In this document: positions 47,107 to 55,907 of the stretch, one piece after another | Layout: every line of letters begins with the position of its first letter | How positions within the stretch are numbered: position 1 is the first letter of the stretch | Assembly: GCF_900104515.1 (NCBI RefSeq) | Contig: NZ_FNJL01000030.1 | Span: forward strand, 1-64,000 | Length of the DNA: 64,000 nucleotides | Source: Paracidovorax cattleyae | GTDB taxonomy: Bacteria; Pseudomonadota; Gammaproteobacteria; Burkholderiales; Burkholderiaceae_C | Reading direction: 5' to 3' | Notes under the pieces: generated by a model | Told to the model about the DNA's origin: nothing | What the model saw: only the letters and a program-made list of their open reading frames with translations | Databases searched by the model: none | Made by a program: the position numbers and the translations under genes

Positions 47107-47973
47107 TTAAACTGCCGCGGCACCCGCGACGATCTCCGAAAGTTCCTTCGTGATCGCGGCCTGGCGCGTCTTGTTGTAGACCAGCTTGAGTTCGCCGATG
47201 ACGTTGCCCGCGTTGTCCGTGGCGGCCTTCATGGCCACCATGCGCGCCGACTGCTCGGACGCCATGTTCTCGGCCACGGCCTGGTAGATCAGGGACTCCA
47301 CGTAGCGCACGAGCAGGTCGTCGATGACGCTCTGGGCATCGGGCTCGTAGATGTAGTCCCAGCCGTGCTCGGTCTTCTCGGCCTGCATCTTCTCGGAAGA
47401 GAGCGGCAGCAGCTGCTCGACGACCGATTCCTGCTTCATGGTGTTGATGAACTTCGTGTACGCAAGGTACAAGCCGTTGATCTTGCCTTCGGCATAGGCG
47501 TCGAGCAGCACCTTCACGGGGCCGATCAGCTTGTCCAGGTGGGGGGTGTCCCCCAGGCCGGTCGCATGCGACACCACCTGGGCGCCGACGCGGTTCAGGA
47601 AGCCCAGGCCCTTGTTGCCGATCGCGACGGCCTGCGTGGACACGCCCTGCGACTGCAGTTCGCGCAGCTTGGCCGTCACGGCGCGCAGCACGTTGGTGTT
47701 CATGCCGCCGCACAGGCCCTTGTCCGTCGTCACCACGATGAAGCCGGCCGTCTTGGCGTCGTTCGACTTCATGAAGGGATGGACGTACTCGGGATTGGCC
47801 TGGCCGAGATTCGCCGCGATGTTGCGGATCTTCTCGCTGTAAGGCCGTGCGGCACGCATGCGGTCCTGCGCCTTGCGCATCTTGGAAGCGGCCACCATTT
47901 CCATGGCCTTGGTGATCTTCTTGGTGTTCTCCACCGATTTGATCTTGCCGCGTATTTCCTTGCCTGCTGCCAT
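47107..47973 (-). CDS. atpG: ATP synthase F1 gamma subunit
   Basis: This is the rotating central stalk. The 288-residue protein has the two long terminal helices ([29 protein letters not shown] at the N terminus; [35 protein letters not shown] at the C terminus, both shown only in part elsewhere) and the central Rossmann-like domain with [13 protein letters not shown]. It lies between atpA and atpD. Confidence 0.98.
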   Translation of the reverse strand: MAAGKEIRGKIKSVENTKKITKAMEMVAASKMRKAQDRMRAARPYSEKIRNIAANLGQANPEYVHPFMKSNDAKTAGFIVVTTDKGLCGGMNTNVLRAVTAKLRELQSQGVSTQAVAIGNKGLGFLNRVGAQVVSHATGLGDTPHLDKLIGPVKVLLDAYAEGKINGLYLAYTKFINTMKQESVVEQLLPLSSEKMQAEKTEHGWDYIYEPDAQSVIDDLLVRYVESLIYQAVAENMASEQSARMVAMKAATDNAGNVIGELKLVYNKTRQAAITKELSEIVAGAAAV

Positions 47974-47991
47974 GATGGGTCCTCGTCCGGT

Positions 47992-49551
47992 TTAGGCGAA
48001 CGACTTCTTGAAGGCCGTGATGGCTTGCGTCAGTTCGGCCTCGTCCTTGCCTTCCTTGTCGAAGGCGCGGTTCTTCTCCAGGCGCTCCAGCAGGGCGCCA
48101 TGGCTGGTCTTGAGGAACTGGTGCAGGCCGGATTCGAAGGCGAGCACCTTCTTCACGTCCACGTCGTCCATGAAGCCCTTGTTCACTGCGAACAGCGTCG
48201 AACCCATCAGCGAGATGGGCAGGGGGCTGTACTGGGCCTGCTTGAGCAGTTCGGTCACGCGGGCACCGCGGTCGAGCTGCTTGCGGGTGGCTTCGTCCAG
48301 GTCGGATGCGAACTGCGCGAACGCAGCCAGCTCGCGGTACTGCGCCAGGTCGGTACGGATACCGCCGGACAGGCCCTTGATGATCTTGGTCTGGGCAGCG
48401 CCACCCACGCGGGACACGGAGATACCGGCGTTGATGGCGGGGCGGATACCGGCGTTGAACAGGCTGGTTTCCAGGAAGATCTGGCCGTCCGTGATCGAGA
48501 TCACGTTGGTCGGAACGAAGGCGGACACGTCGCCGGCCTGCGTCTCGATGATCGGCAGGGCCGTCAGCGAACCGGTCTTGCCCTTGACTTCACCCTTGGT
48601 GAAGGCTTCGACGTAGTCGGCGTTCACGCGGGCTGCGCGCTCCAGCAGGCGGCTGTGGAGATAGAACACGTCGCCGGGGTAGGCTTCGCGGCCCGGCGGA
48701 CGGCGCAGCAGCAGCGAGACCTGGCGATAGGCCACGGCCTGCTTGGACAGGTCGTCATAGACGATCAGCGCGTCTTCGCCGCGGTCGCGGAAGTACTCGC
48801 CCATCGTGCAGCCGGAGTAGGCCGACACGTACTGCATGGCAGCGGACTCGGAAGCGGATGCCGCCACCACGATCGTGTATTCCATGGCGCCGGCCTGTTC
48901 CAGGGCGCGCACCACGTTCTTGATCGACGATGCCTTCTGGCCGATCGCGACGTAGATACACGTCACGCCCTGGCCCTTCTGGGCGATGATGGCGTCGATG
49001 GCCACGGCCGTCTTGCCGGTCTGGCGGTCACCGATGATCAGCTCGCGCTGGCCACGGCCCACGGGCACCATGGCATCGATGGACTTGATGCCGGTCTGCA
49101 GCGGCTGGTCCACGGACTGGCGCGCGATCACGCCGGGAGCGACCTTCTCGATCACGTCCGTCAGCTTGGCGTTGATCGGGCCCTTGCCGTCGATGGGCTG
49201 GCCCAGTGCGTTCACCACGCGGCCGACCAGTTCGGGACCCACGGGCACTTCCAGGATGCGGCCCGTGCACTTCACGGTGTCGCCTTCGGAGATGTGCTCG
49301 TACTCGCCCAGAATCACGGCGCCGACGGAGTCGCGCTCGAGGTTCAGTGCGAGGCCGTAGGAGGGCTGGCCGTCCTGGGTGGCCGGGAATTCGAGCATTT
49401 CGCCCTGCATCACGTCCGACAGGCCATGGACGCGCACGATGCCGTCGGTCACGGACACCACGGTGCCCTGGTTGCGGATATCGCTGCTGGCTGCCAGACC
49501 TTCGATGCGGCTCTTGATCAGTTCAGAAATCTCTGCGGGATTGAGTTGCAT
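47992..49551 (-). CDS. atpA: ATP synthase F1 alpha subunit
   Basis: This is the non-catalytic nucleotide-binding subunit. The 519-residue protein has Walker [16 protein letters not shown], the arginine-finger segment [10 protein letters not shown], and the typical start [15 protein letters not shown]. It is 18 bases from atpG and 42 from atpH. Confidence 0.98.
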   Translation of the reverse strand: MQLNPAEISELIKSRIEGLAASSDIRNQGTVVSVTDGIVRVHGLSDVMQGEMLEFPATQDGQPSYGLALNLERDSVGAVILGEYEHISEGDTVKCTGRILEVPVGPELVGRVVNALGQPIDGKGPINAKLTDVIEKVAPGVIARQSVDQPLQTGIKSIDAMVPVGRGQRELIIGDRQTGKTAVAIDAIIAQKGQGVTCIYVAIGQKASSIKNVVRALEQAGAMEYTIVVAASASESAAMQYVSAYSGCTMGEYFRDRGEDALIVYDDLSKQAVAYRQVSLLLRRPPGREAYPGDVFYLHSRLLERAARVNADYVEAFTKGEVKGKTGSLTALPIIETQAGDVSAFVPTNVISITDGQIFLETSLFNAGIRPAINAGISVSRVGGAAQTKIIKGLSGGIRTDLAQYRELAAFAQFASDLDEATRKQLDRGARVTELLKQAQYSPLPISLMGSTLFAVNKGFMDDVDVKKVLAFESGLHQFLKTSHGALLERLEKNRAFDKEGKDEAELTQAITAFKKSFA

Positions 49552-49593
49552 GACTCTTTCCTTCTTTCTTGGGTTAGCCGAAACCTCGGGCGC

Positions 49594-50136
49594 TTACGCG
49601 ACGAGGGCCGCTTTCATTTGTTCCAGACGGGCCTTGACGGAGGTGTCGAGCACCTCGTCGCCCACGGCCACGCGCACGCCGCCGATCAGCGACTCGTCGA
49701 TCTGCACGGAGAGGTTCAGCTTGCGGCCGAAGCGCTTCTCCAGCGAGGCGCCGAGTTCCGCCAGCGCGGCGGCATCGATCGGGAACGCGCTGTGGACCAC
49801 CGCGTCGGACGAGCCGCTCTGCCGGTTGACCAGGGCGCGGAACTGCGCCGCCACCTCGGGCAGCGCTTCGAGGCGGCCGTTGTCGATGAGCACGCGCAGG
49901 AAGTTGCGGGCCGCATCGGAGAGCGGCGCGCGCACCACCCCGGCGATCAGGTCGAACAGCTGTCCGGGCTCGATCTTGGGGTTGTCGGCCAGCTGCCGCA
50001 CCTGCGGGTCGGCAGCGATCGCCGCCAGTTCGTCCACCCAGGCGACGGTGCTGCCCAGGTCGGCGCCCGGCTGGGCAGCGCAGGCCTTGAACAGGGCTTC
50101 CGCGTAAGGGCGGGCAATGGTGGCGAGTTCAGCCAT
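49594..50136 (-). CDS. atpH: ATP synthase F1 delta subunit
   Basis: This subunit joins the F1 head to the peripheral stalk. The 180-residue protein begins [18 protein letters not shown], the family start, with a helical N-terminal domain and the C-terminal strand-helix region [26 protein letters not shown]. It is 15 bases after atpF. Confidence 0.97.
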   Translation of the reverse strand: MAELATIARPYAEALFKACAAQPGADLGSTVAWVDELAAIAADPQVRQLADNPKIEPGQLFDLIAGVVRAPLSDAARNFLRVLIDNGRLEALPEVAAQFRALVNRQSGSSDAVVHSAFPIDAAALAELGASLEKRFGRKLNLSVQIDESLIGGVRVAVGDEVLDTSVKARLEQMKAALVA

Positions 50137-50151
50137 GGTTGCGTCCCTTAC

Positions 50152-50622
50152 TTACAGCTCGGTCTTGAGCCGGTTCAGCAGATCGGCGTGGACGCCGGCG
50201 TTGACCTCCTTGCGGAGGATCTGCTCGGCACCCTTGACGGCCAGCGCGGCCACCTGCTCGCGCAGGGCCTCGCGGGCCTGGACCGTCTGCTGCTCGGCCT
50301 CGGCACGGGCAGCGGCGACGATCTTGTTGCCTTCCTCGCTCGCACGGGCCTTGGCTTCTTCGATGATGGCCTGGGCACGGCGCTCGGCGTCCGCAAGACG
50401 CGATGCCGTCTCGTTGCGCGTCTGCGCGAGTTCGGTCTCGACGCGCTGGTTCACGGCGACGAGTTCGGACTTGGCGCGGTCGGCAGCAGCGAGGCCTTCG
50501 GCGATTTTCTGGGCTCGCTCATCCAGTGCCTTCGCGATCGGGGGCCACACGAACTTCATCGTGAACAGCACCAGGATCAGGAAGACGATGGCCTGAACGA
50601 ACAGGGTCGCGTTGATACTCAC
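50152..50622 (-). CDS. atpF: ATP synthase F0 b subunit
   Basis: This forms the peripheral stalk. The 156-residue protein has one N-terminal transmembrane helix ([23 protein letters not shown]) and a long Ala/Glu/Arg-rich coiled-coil (residues about 30-130), ending in the delta-binding segment [15 protein letters not shown]. It lies between atpE and atpH. Confidence 0.97.
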   Translation of the reverse strand: MSINATLFVQAIVFLILVLFTMKFVWPPIAKALDERAQKIAEGLAAADRAKSELVAVNQRVETELAQTRNETASRLADAERRAQAIIEEAKARASEEGNKIVAAARAEAEQQTVQAREALREQVAALAVKGAEQILRKEVNAGVHADLLNRLKTEL

Positions 50623-50656
50623 GGCAACACCTTTCTAGTTGGGCGTTGGTCGGGAA

Positions 50657-50959
<303 letters not shown>

Positions 50960-51838
50960 TCAGTGAGCGTCATGCGCCTGGCCGAGGTAGATCAGCGCCA
51001 GCATCATGAAAATGAAGGCCTGCAGGGTGATCACCAGGATGTGGAAGATCGCCCAGATAGAGCCCGCAATGATGTGCCCCACGGGGAGCAACACACCGGA
51101 AAGCGACATGGCTGCCGCGCCGCCCATCAGGGCGATCAGCATGAACACCAACTCACCAGCGTACATGTTGCCAAACAGCCGCATGCCATGCGACACGGTC
51201 TTGGCAACGTATTCGATGATCTGCATCAGCAGATTGACCACGCCCAGGATCAGGGCGAAGACGGGATTCTTGCTCGTGCCGAACGGAGCGGTCACGAGTT
51301 CGTGCGCCCAGCCGCCCAGGCCCTTGATCTTCACGCTGTAGTACAGGCAGAGGATCAGCACGGCCGTGGACAGGCCCAGCGTGGTGGAGAGGTCGGCCGT
51401 GGGCACGACGCGCAGGTAGGCGTGGTGCGGGTCGTTGCCTGCGGCGCCGTAGATCTGGGCCCAGATGGCGGGCAGCAGGTCCACGGGCAGCATGTCCATC
51501 GCGTTCATCAGGAAGATCCACACGAACACGGTGAGGGCCAGCGGCGCGATGAACTTGCGGCTCTCGGCGTTGTGGATGTTGGCCTTGGCCTGGTTGTCCA
51601 CCATCTCCACGAGGATCTCGACGGCGGCCTGGAAGCGGCCCGGCACGCCGGAAGTCGCCTTGCGGGCGCAGATCCAGAAGGTGAACAGGGCGATCGCACC
51701 GAGCACCAGGCCCACGATGACGGAGTCGTAGTTCACCACGGAGAAATCGACGATGGACTTCTGCTTGATGTTCTGAAGATGCTGCAAGTGGTGAACGATG
51801 TATTCACTGGCAGTCGGGGCATGCGCTTCTGCGGCCAT
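50960..51838 (-). CDS. atpB: ATP synthase F0 a subunit
   Basis: This provides the proton half-channels. The 292-residue membrane protein has the essential Arg in a helix near SLSGVLL-preceding MRLFGNMYAGELVFMLIALMGG and the C-terminal helix FIFMMLALIYLGQAHDAH. The long N terminus (HAPTASEYIVHHLQHLQNIKQ) is typical for betaproteobacteria. It lies 15 bases after atpI. Confidence 0.97.
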   Translation of the reverse strand: MAAEAHAPTASEYIVHHLQHLQNIKQKSIVDFSVVNYDSVIVGLVLGAIALFTFWICARKATSGVPGRFQAAVEILVEMVDNQAKANIHNAESRKFIAPLALTVFVWIFLMNAMDMLPVDLLPAIWAQIYGAAGNDPHHAYLRVVPTADLSTTLGLSTAVLILCLYYSVKIKGLGGWAHELVTAPFGTSKNPVFALILGVVNLLMQIIEYVAKTVSHGMRLFGNMYAGELVFMLIALMGGAAAMSLSGVLLPVGHIIAGSIWAIFHILVITLQAFIFMMLALIYLGQAHDAH

Positions 51839-51853
51839 CGGACAACTCTTCTC

Positions 51854-52324
51854 TCAATCAATCGGTTTGCGGACACCGGACCGCACCATGAGCGCGATCC
51901 AGTACGTTTTCATCGTCACCACCATGCCGGCGAGCAGAGCCAGCCAGCTCAATCCCGGCACCAGCCGGGGCGCCGCCGCCAGCATGGCGACGGTCAAAGC
52001 AATCTTGACCAGCTCCCATCCGAAGAGACCCGCCAGGGCGCCCCCGGCGGAACATCTCCTGCGCGCCATGCCCCGGGCGAAGAGCGCTGCGGGAAGAACC
52101 ACCGCCAGCGCTCCGTAACCCGTGGACCAGGCGACATGGGAGCGTCCGGTCACCACCCAGGCCACCAGGGCCGCAGCGAGCCCCACCACCGCCTGGCCTG
52201 CAACGATGCGCCAGATGGACATGGGTGGATGTCGCTGCCGCCATTCCTGCGCCTCGGCGGTAGAAAGGGGCTTGAAACCGGAATCCTCGACCTCAGTTCC
52301 AATGTCCGTAGCGTCTGTTTTCAT
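51854..52324 (-). CDS. atpI: ATP synthase accessory protein AtpI-like
   Basis: The 156-residue protein has a polar N terminus (about 35 residues) and four hydrophobic helices (WRIVAGQAVVGLAAALVAWVV; YGALAVVLPAALFARGMA; LVKIALTVAMLAAAPRLV; ALLAGMVVTMKTYWIALMV). Position at the head of the operon and the helix pattern fit AtpI, which assists c-ring assembly. The sequence similarity is weak, as is usual for this gene. Confidence 0.85.
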   Translation of the reverse strand: MKTDATDIGTEVEDSGFKPLSTAEAQEWRQRHPPMSIWRIVAGQAVVGLAAALVAWVVTGRSHVAWSTGYGALAVVLPAALFARGMARRRCSAGGALAGLFGWELVKIALTVAMLAAAPRLVPGLSWLALLAGMVVTMKTYWIALMVRSGVRKPID

Positions 52325-52384
52325 GGTTGGTCAACGCCTGCTGGACGCCCGGCATCCGGGCTGGAACTTCTTACAAAGCCCTTG

Positions 52385-52415
52385 ATTATAAGTAAAAACC
52401 CGTTGCATCCTGCAA
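52385..52415 (-). promoter_or_regulatory. Candidate promoter of the atp operon
   Basis: On the minus strand TATAAT (52385-52390) is preceded at 19 bases by TTGCAG (52410-52415). It lies in an A+T-rich patch 61 bases before the atpI ATG. The -10 is perfect, while the -35 and its spacing are weak. Confidence 0.5.
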
Positions 52416-52546
52416 TGCCTCGGGGCGCGCGTGCGACAACGGCGCGCAACGGTGCACCCGTTGGGTGAACCAGGCCTCCTGCGGGCACCAGCGTGGCGCA
52501 TCGCCACACCCCGGTGCCCATCCCCTGCTTCGCCGACAATCATCGC

Positions 52547-52858
52547 ATGACACAGCCCCCCACCCCTTCCCCGGTGATCGGATCCGAGGGCGATCCGCGC
52601 AAGGAATCGCTCATCGATTACCCCTCCCGCTTTCCCATCAAGGTCATGGGCCGCAAGGCCGACGGGTTCGTCCATGCGCTGACCGAGGTGGCCCGCCGCT
52701 TCGATCCCTCGTTCGACGCCTCCACCATCGAGTTGCGTGACAGCCGCGAGGGAAATTACCTGGGCGTGACCCTCACGGTGACGGCGACCAGCCGCGAGCA
52801 GCTCGACGACCTGTACCGCGCGCTCTCTTCGCACCCGATGGTGAAGGTAGTGCTCTGA
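52547..52858 (+). CDS. ybeD: YbeD/DUF493 family protein
   Basis: The 103-residue protein has the ACT-like fold of the family: [60 protein letters not shown]. It is conserved next to lipB in proteobacteria and may regulate lipoate metabolism. ATG 52547 is preferred over an in-frame upstream codon by alignment. It is 14 bases before lipB. Confidence 0.92.
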   Translation: MTQPPTPSPVIGSEGDPRKESLIDYPSRFPIKVMGRKADGFVHALTEVARRFDPSFDASTIELRDSREGNYLGVTLTVTATSREQLDDLYRALSSHPMVKVVL

Positions 52859-52872
52859 TCCAGGCCACGGCG

Positions 52873-53565
52873 ATGCAGGTGCGGATGCTCGGGCGGGTGG
52901 ACTTGCGCGAAACCGTGGACGCCATGCAGGCGTTCACCGCGCAGCGCACCGACGACACGCCCGATGCGCTCTGGGTGTGCGAGCACGCACCCCATTTCAC
53001 CCAGGGCCTCGCGGGCCGTGCCGACCACCTGCTGGCCCCCGGCGACATCCCCGTGGTCGCCACCAACCGCGGCGGGCAGGTCACCTTCCACGGGCCCGGA
53101 CAGGTGGTGGCCTATCCGCTCGTCGATCTGCGGCGCGCCGGCTACTACGTGAAGGAATACGTCCACCGCGTGGAAGAGGCCGCGATCCGCACCCTCGCGC
53201 ACTTCGGCATCACGGGCCACCGCGTGGCCGGCGCGCCGGGCATCTACGTGCGGCTGGACGATCCGCGCAACCACGCCATGCTGCCCCAGCGCCCGCAGAA
53301 GGCCGAACCTTCGGCAACCGCGGCCAGCCCCGATTTTTCCGGCCTGGGCAAGATCGCCGCACTCGGCATCAAGGTCTCGCGCCACTGCACCTACCACGGC
53401 GTGGCACTCAACGTGGACATGGACCTGGAACCCTTCTCGCGCATCAACCCTTGCGGCTACGCAGGGTTGCCGACCGTGGACCTTTCTACAATCGGCGTGC
53501 ACACCACCTGGGACGAAGCGGCTTCCGTGCTGGCCAGCCAATTGGCCATCCGCCTCGCGCCCTGA
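52873..53565 (+). CDS. lipB: Octanoyl-[acyl carrier protein] transferase LipB
   Basis: This enzyme moves octanoate from ACP to lipoyl domains. The 230-residue protein has [21 protein letters not shown], the catalytic Lys in [23 protein letters not shown] and the catalytic Cys in [10 protein letters not shown]. An insertion of about 20 residues ([19 protein letters not shown]) before the Lys motif is longer than in E. coli. It is followed after 14 bases by lipA. Confidence 0.96.
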   Translation: MQVRMLGRVDLRETVDAMQAFTAQRTDDTPDALWVCEHAPHFTQGLAGRADHLLAPGDIPVVATNRGGQVTFHGPGQVVAYPLVDLRRAGYYVKEYVHRVEEAAIRTLAHFGITGHRVAGAPGIYVRLDDPRNHAMLPQRPQKAEPSATAASPDFSGLGKIAALGIKVSRHCTYHGVALNVDMDLEPFSRINPCGYAGLPTVDLSTIGVHTTWDEAASVLASQLAIRLAP

Positions 53566-53579
53566 CCTCAGCACCAGCC

Positions 53580-54569
53580 ATGAGCACTCCCGAAGTCGTG
53601 CGCGAAGCGCAATCCACCGTCGCCTACAACCCGCTCGCCAAGCAGAAGGCCGCCGCGAAGCTCTCGCGCATCCCCATCAAGGTGGAGCAGGGCGAGGTGC
53701 TGAAGAAACCCGAGTGGATCCGCGTCAAGGCCGGCTCGCCCACCACGCGTTTCTACGAGATCAAGGAGATCCTGCGCGAGCACAAGCTGCACACGGTGTG
53801 CGAGGAGGCCTCCTGCCCCAACATCGGCGAATGCTTCGGCAAGGGCACGGCCACGTTCATGATCATGGGCGACAAGTGCACGCGCCGCTGCCCGTTCTGC
53901 GACGTGGGCCACGGCCGGCCGGACCCGCTGGACAAGGACGAACCGCTGAACCTCGCGCGCACCATCGCCGCGCTCAAGCTGAAGTACGTGGTGATCACCA
54001 GCGTGGACCGCGACGACCTGCGCGACGGCGGCAGCGGCCATTTCGTGGAGTGCATCCAGAACATCCGCGCGCTCTCGCCCGCCACGCAGATCGAGATCCT
54101 GGTGCCTGACTTCCGCGGCCGCGACGACCGCGCGCTGGAGATCCTCAAGGCCGCGCCGCCCGACGTGATGAACCACAACCTCGAGACCGCGCCGCGCCTC
54201 TACAAGGAAGCGCGCCCGGGGTCGGACTACCAGTTCAGCCTGAACCTGCTCAAGAAGTTCAAGGCGCTGCACCCCGGCGTACCCACCAAGAGCGGCATCA
54301 TGGTGGGCCTGGGCGAGACGGATGAAGAGATCCTGCAGGTAATGCGCGACATGCGCGCGCACGACATCGACATGCTGACCATCGGCCAGTACCTCGCCCC
54401 CTCCAACAGCCACCTGCCGGTGCGCCGCTACGTGCACCCGGATACGTTCAAGATGTACGAAGAGGAAGCCTACAAGATGGGCTTCACCCACGCCGCCGTG
54501 GGCGCGATGGTGCGATCGAGCTACCACGCGGACCAGCAGGCGCACGCGGCAGGCGTCCAGCCCGTCTAG
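53580..54569 (+). CDS. lipA: Lipoyl synthase LipA
   Basis: This radical SAM enzyme inserts two sulfurs into protein-bound octanoyl groups. The 329-residue protein has the auxiliary cluster motif [12 protein letters not shown], the SAM cluster motif CTRRCPFC, and the C-terminal RSSYHADQQ with the conserved Ser. ATG 53580 starts [10 protein letters not shown]. It completes ybeD-lipB-lipA; its stop overlaps the stop of a small leftward ORF. Confidence 0.98.
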   Translation: MSTPEVVREAQSTVAYNPLAKQKAAAKLSRIPIKVEQGEVLKKPEWIRVKAGSPTTRFYEIKEILREHKLHTVCEEASCPNIGECFGKGTATFMIMGDKCTRRCPFCDVGHGRPDPLDKDEPLNLARTIAALKLKYVVITSVDRDDLRDGGSGHFVECIQNIRALSPATQIEILVPDFRGRDDRALEILKAAPPDVMNHNLETAPRLYKEARPGSDYQFSLNLLKKFKALHPGVPTKSGIMVGLGETDEEILQVMRDMRAHDIDMLTIGQYLAPSNSHLPVRRYVHPDTFKMYEEEAYKMGFTHAAVGAMVRSSYHADQQAHAAGVQPV

Positions 54570-54706
54570 TCCGTCTGGCCCTGTATCCGCCGGCCGGGGC
54601 GCCGCATGCTCCAGCGCACGATGCCCCAGGCGATGGCGAGCGGCATGAACAGCGCCAGGATGGCCATGCCGGCCTGGCACAGCGCCGGCACATCAGGCGT
54701 GGACAC
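54566..54706 (-). CDS. Small single-span membrane protein, unknown
   Basis: A 46-residue frame from GTG 54706 holds one clear transmembrane helix ([19 protein letters not shown]) followed by a basic tail ([14 protein letters not shown]). It overlaps the end of the preceding leftward ORF by 14 bases, suggesting coupling, and its stop overlaps the lipA stop on the other strand. I do not recognise it. Translation could instead begin at an internal ATG just before the helix. Confidence 0.45.
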   Translation of the reverse strand: MSTPDVPALCQAGMAILALFMPLAIAWGIVRWSMRRPGRRIQGQTD

Positions 54707-55070
54707 GGAACGCCTCCGGCGTCGGGGGGTTTTCGGGCCGTGGGCCGTCATGGGCCACGCAGCCGATCCGCCCGAATTCCGCCATCGGCAGGGCGGCCAT
54801 GAGCCGGTGCATGCACTCGCCGATATCGGCCTCGCGCAGATGCAGATAGACCGTGCATACCGGCCGCACGGCATCCACCGACAGGCGGTAGGTGCCCAGC
54901 AGCGGCCCCAGCGCGGCATGCAGGCGCTGGCGCACGCGCAGTGCCGGCTCCCGTGCCATTCGGACCGGCAGGACCACGCCAGGCACCGCGGGGCGGGCAC
55001 GGCGGGCACTGGAACACGCGGCGCCGGCAGCGGCACCCTCTTCGTCTGGAAATATCCGATGCAACAGCAT
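54693..55070 (-). CDS. Hypothetical protein, unknown function
   Basis: The 125-residue frame has a low-complexity N terminus and a more protein-like C-terminal two thirds (LPVRMAREPALRVRQRLHAALGPLLGTYRLSVDAVRPVCTVYLHL and ECMHRLMAALPMAEFGRIGCVAHDG, in part), with balanced hydrophobic spacing. No ribosome-binding site is clear, and translation may start at an internal Met. The family is not recognised. It precedes the small membrane ORF. Confidence 0.5.
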   Translation of the reverse strand: MLLHRIFPDEEGAAAGAACSSARRARPAVPGVVLPVRMAREPALRVRQRLHAALGPLLGTYRLSVDAVRPVCTVYLHLREADIGECMHRLMAALPMAEFGRIGCVAHDGPRPENPPTPEAFRVHA

Positions 55071-55196
55071 GCTCTGGGGCTTCGTGCGGCGCGGAGCGCT
55101 TGTGCGAAGCAGGATGGAACAGGCCTTCAGTCTAGGAACGGCCGCATCAAAACGGCGTAAAAAGCGCGGTGCGCCGCGTCAATCCGCCGCAAAGCG

Positions 55197-55907
55197 TCAG
55201 GCGGCCAGGCGGTACCCCACCCCGGTCTCGGTCAGCAGGTGGCGCGGCTGCGCGGGGTCGGCCTCCAGCTTCTGGCGCAGGTGGCCCATGTAGATGCGCA
55301 GGTAGTGGCTCTGGTCGGAGCGCGCCGGGCCCCAGACCTCGCGCAGCAGCTGCCGCTGGGTGATGACGCGGCCCGCGTTGGCCACCAGGACGGTGAGCAT
55401 GCGGTACTCGGTGGGCGTGAGGTGCACCACCGTGCCCCCACGCCGCACGAGGCGCGCCCCCCGGTCCACCTCGATGTCGCCGAAGCGGAACACGGGCTCG
55501 GAGGCTTCGGCCTGCAGGCCCTGCCCGGTGGCGGGGCGCGGCCGGCGCAGGTTGGCGCGCACGCGCGCGAGCAGTTCGCCCGTGCCGAAGGGCTTGGTGA
55601 GGTAGTCGTCCGCACCCGCATCGAGGGCGGCGATCTTGTCGGACTCGTCGGTGCGCGCGGAGAGCACGATGATGGGCACGGCCGACCAGCTGCGCACGTC
55701 CCGCAGCAGGGTCAGCCCGTCGCCATCGGGCAGGCCCAGGTCGAGCACCAGCAGGTCGGGCTGGCGCGTGCCGGCGGCCGACAGTCCCTCGCGCAGCGTG
55801 GCGGCCTCATGCACCTGCCAGCCTTCTTCCTCCAGCGCCCCGCGCACGAAACGGCGGATCTGGGGCTCGTCCTCGATCACGATCGCAGTACGCAGGTGCA
55901 TGGTCAT
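55197..55907 (-). CDS. kdpE: Two-component response regulator KdpE
   Basis: The 236-residue OmpR-family regulator has the receiver acidic pocket IEDEP, the phospho-acceptor Asp in LLVLDLGLPDGDGL, the Lys in YLTKPFGTGEL, and a winged-helix DNA-binding domain (LTPTEYRMLTVLVANAGRVITQRQLLREVWG, in part). It activates kdpFABC under K+ limitation. ATG overlaps the kdpD stop by four bases. It is the last gene of the kdp operon. Confidence 0.96.
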   Translation of the reverse strand: MTMHLRTAIVIEDEPQIRRFVRGALEEEGWQVHEAATLREGLSAAGTRQPDLLVLDLGLPDGDGLTLLRDVRSWSAVPIIVLSARTDESDKIAALDAGADDYLTKPFGTGELLARVRANLRRPRPATGQGLQAEASEPVFRFGDIEVDRGARLVRRGGTVVHLTPTEYRMLTVLVANAGRVITQRQLLREVWGPARSDQSHYLRIYMGHLRQKLEADPAQPRHLLTETGVGYRLAA

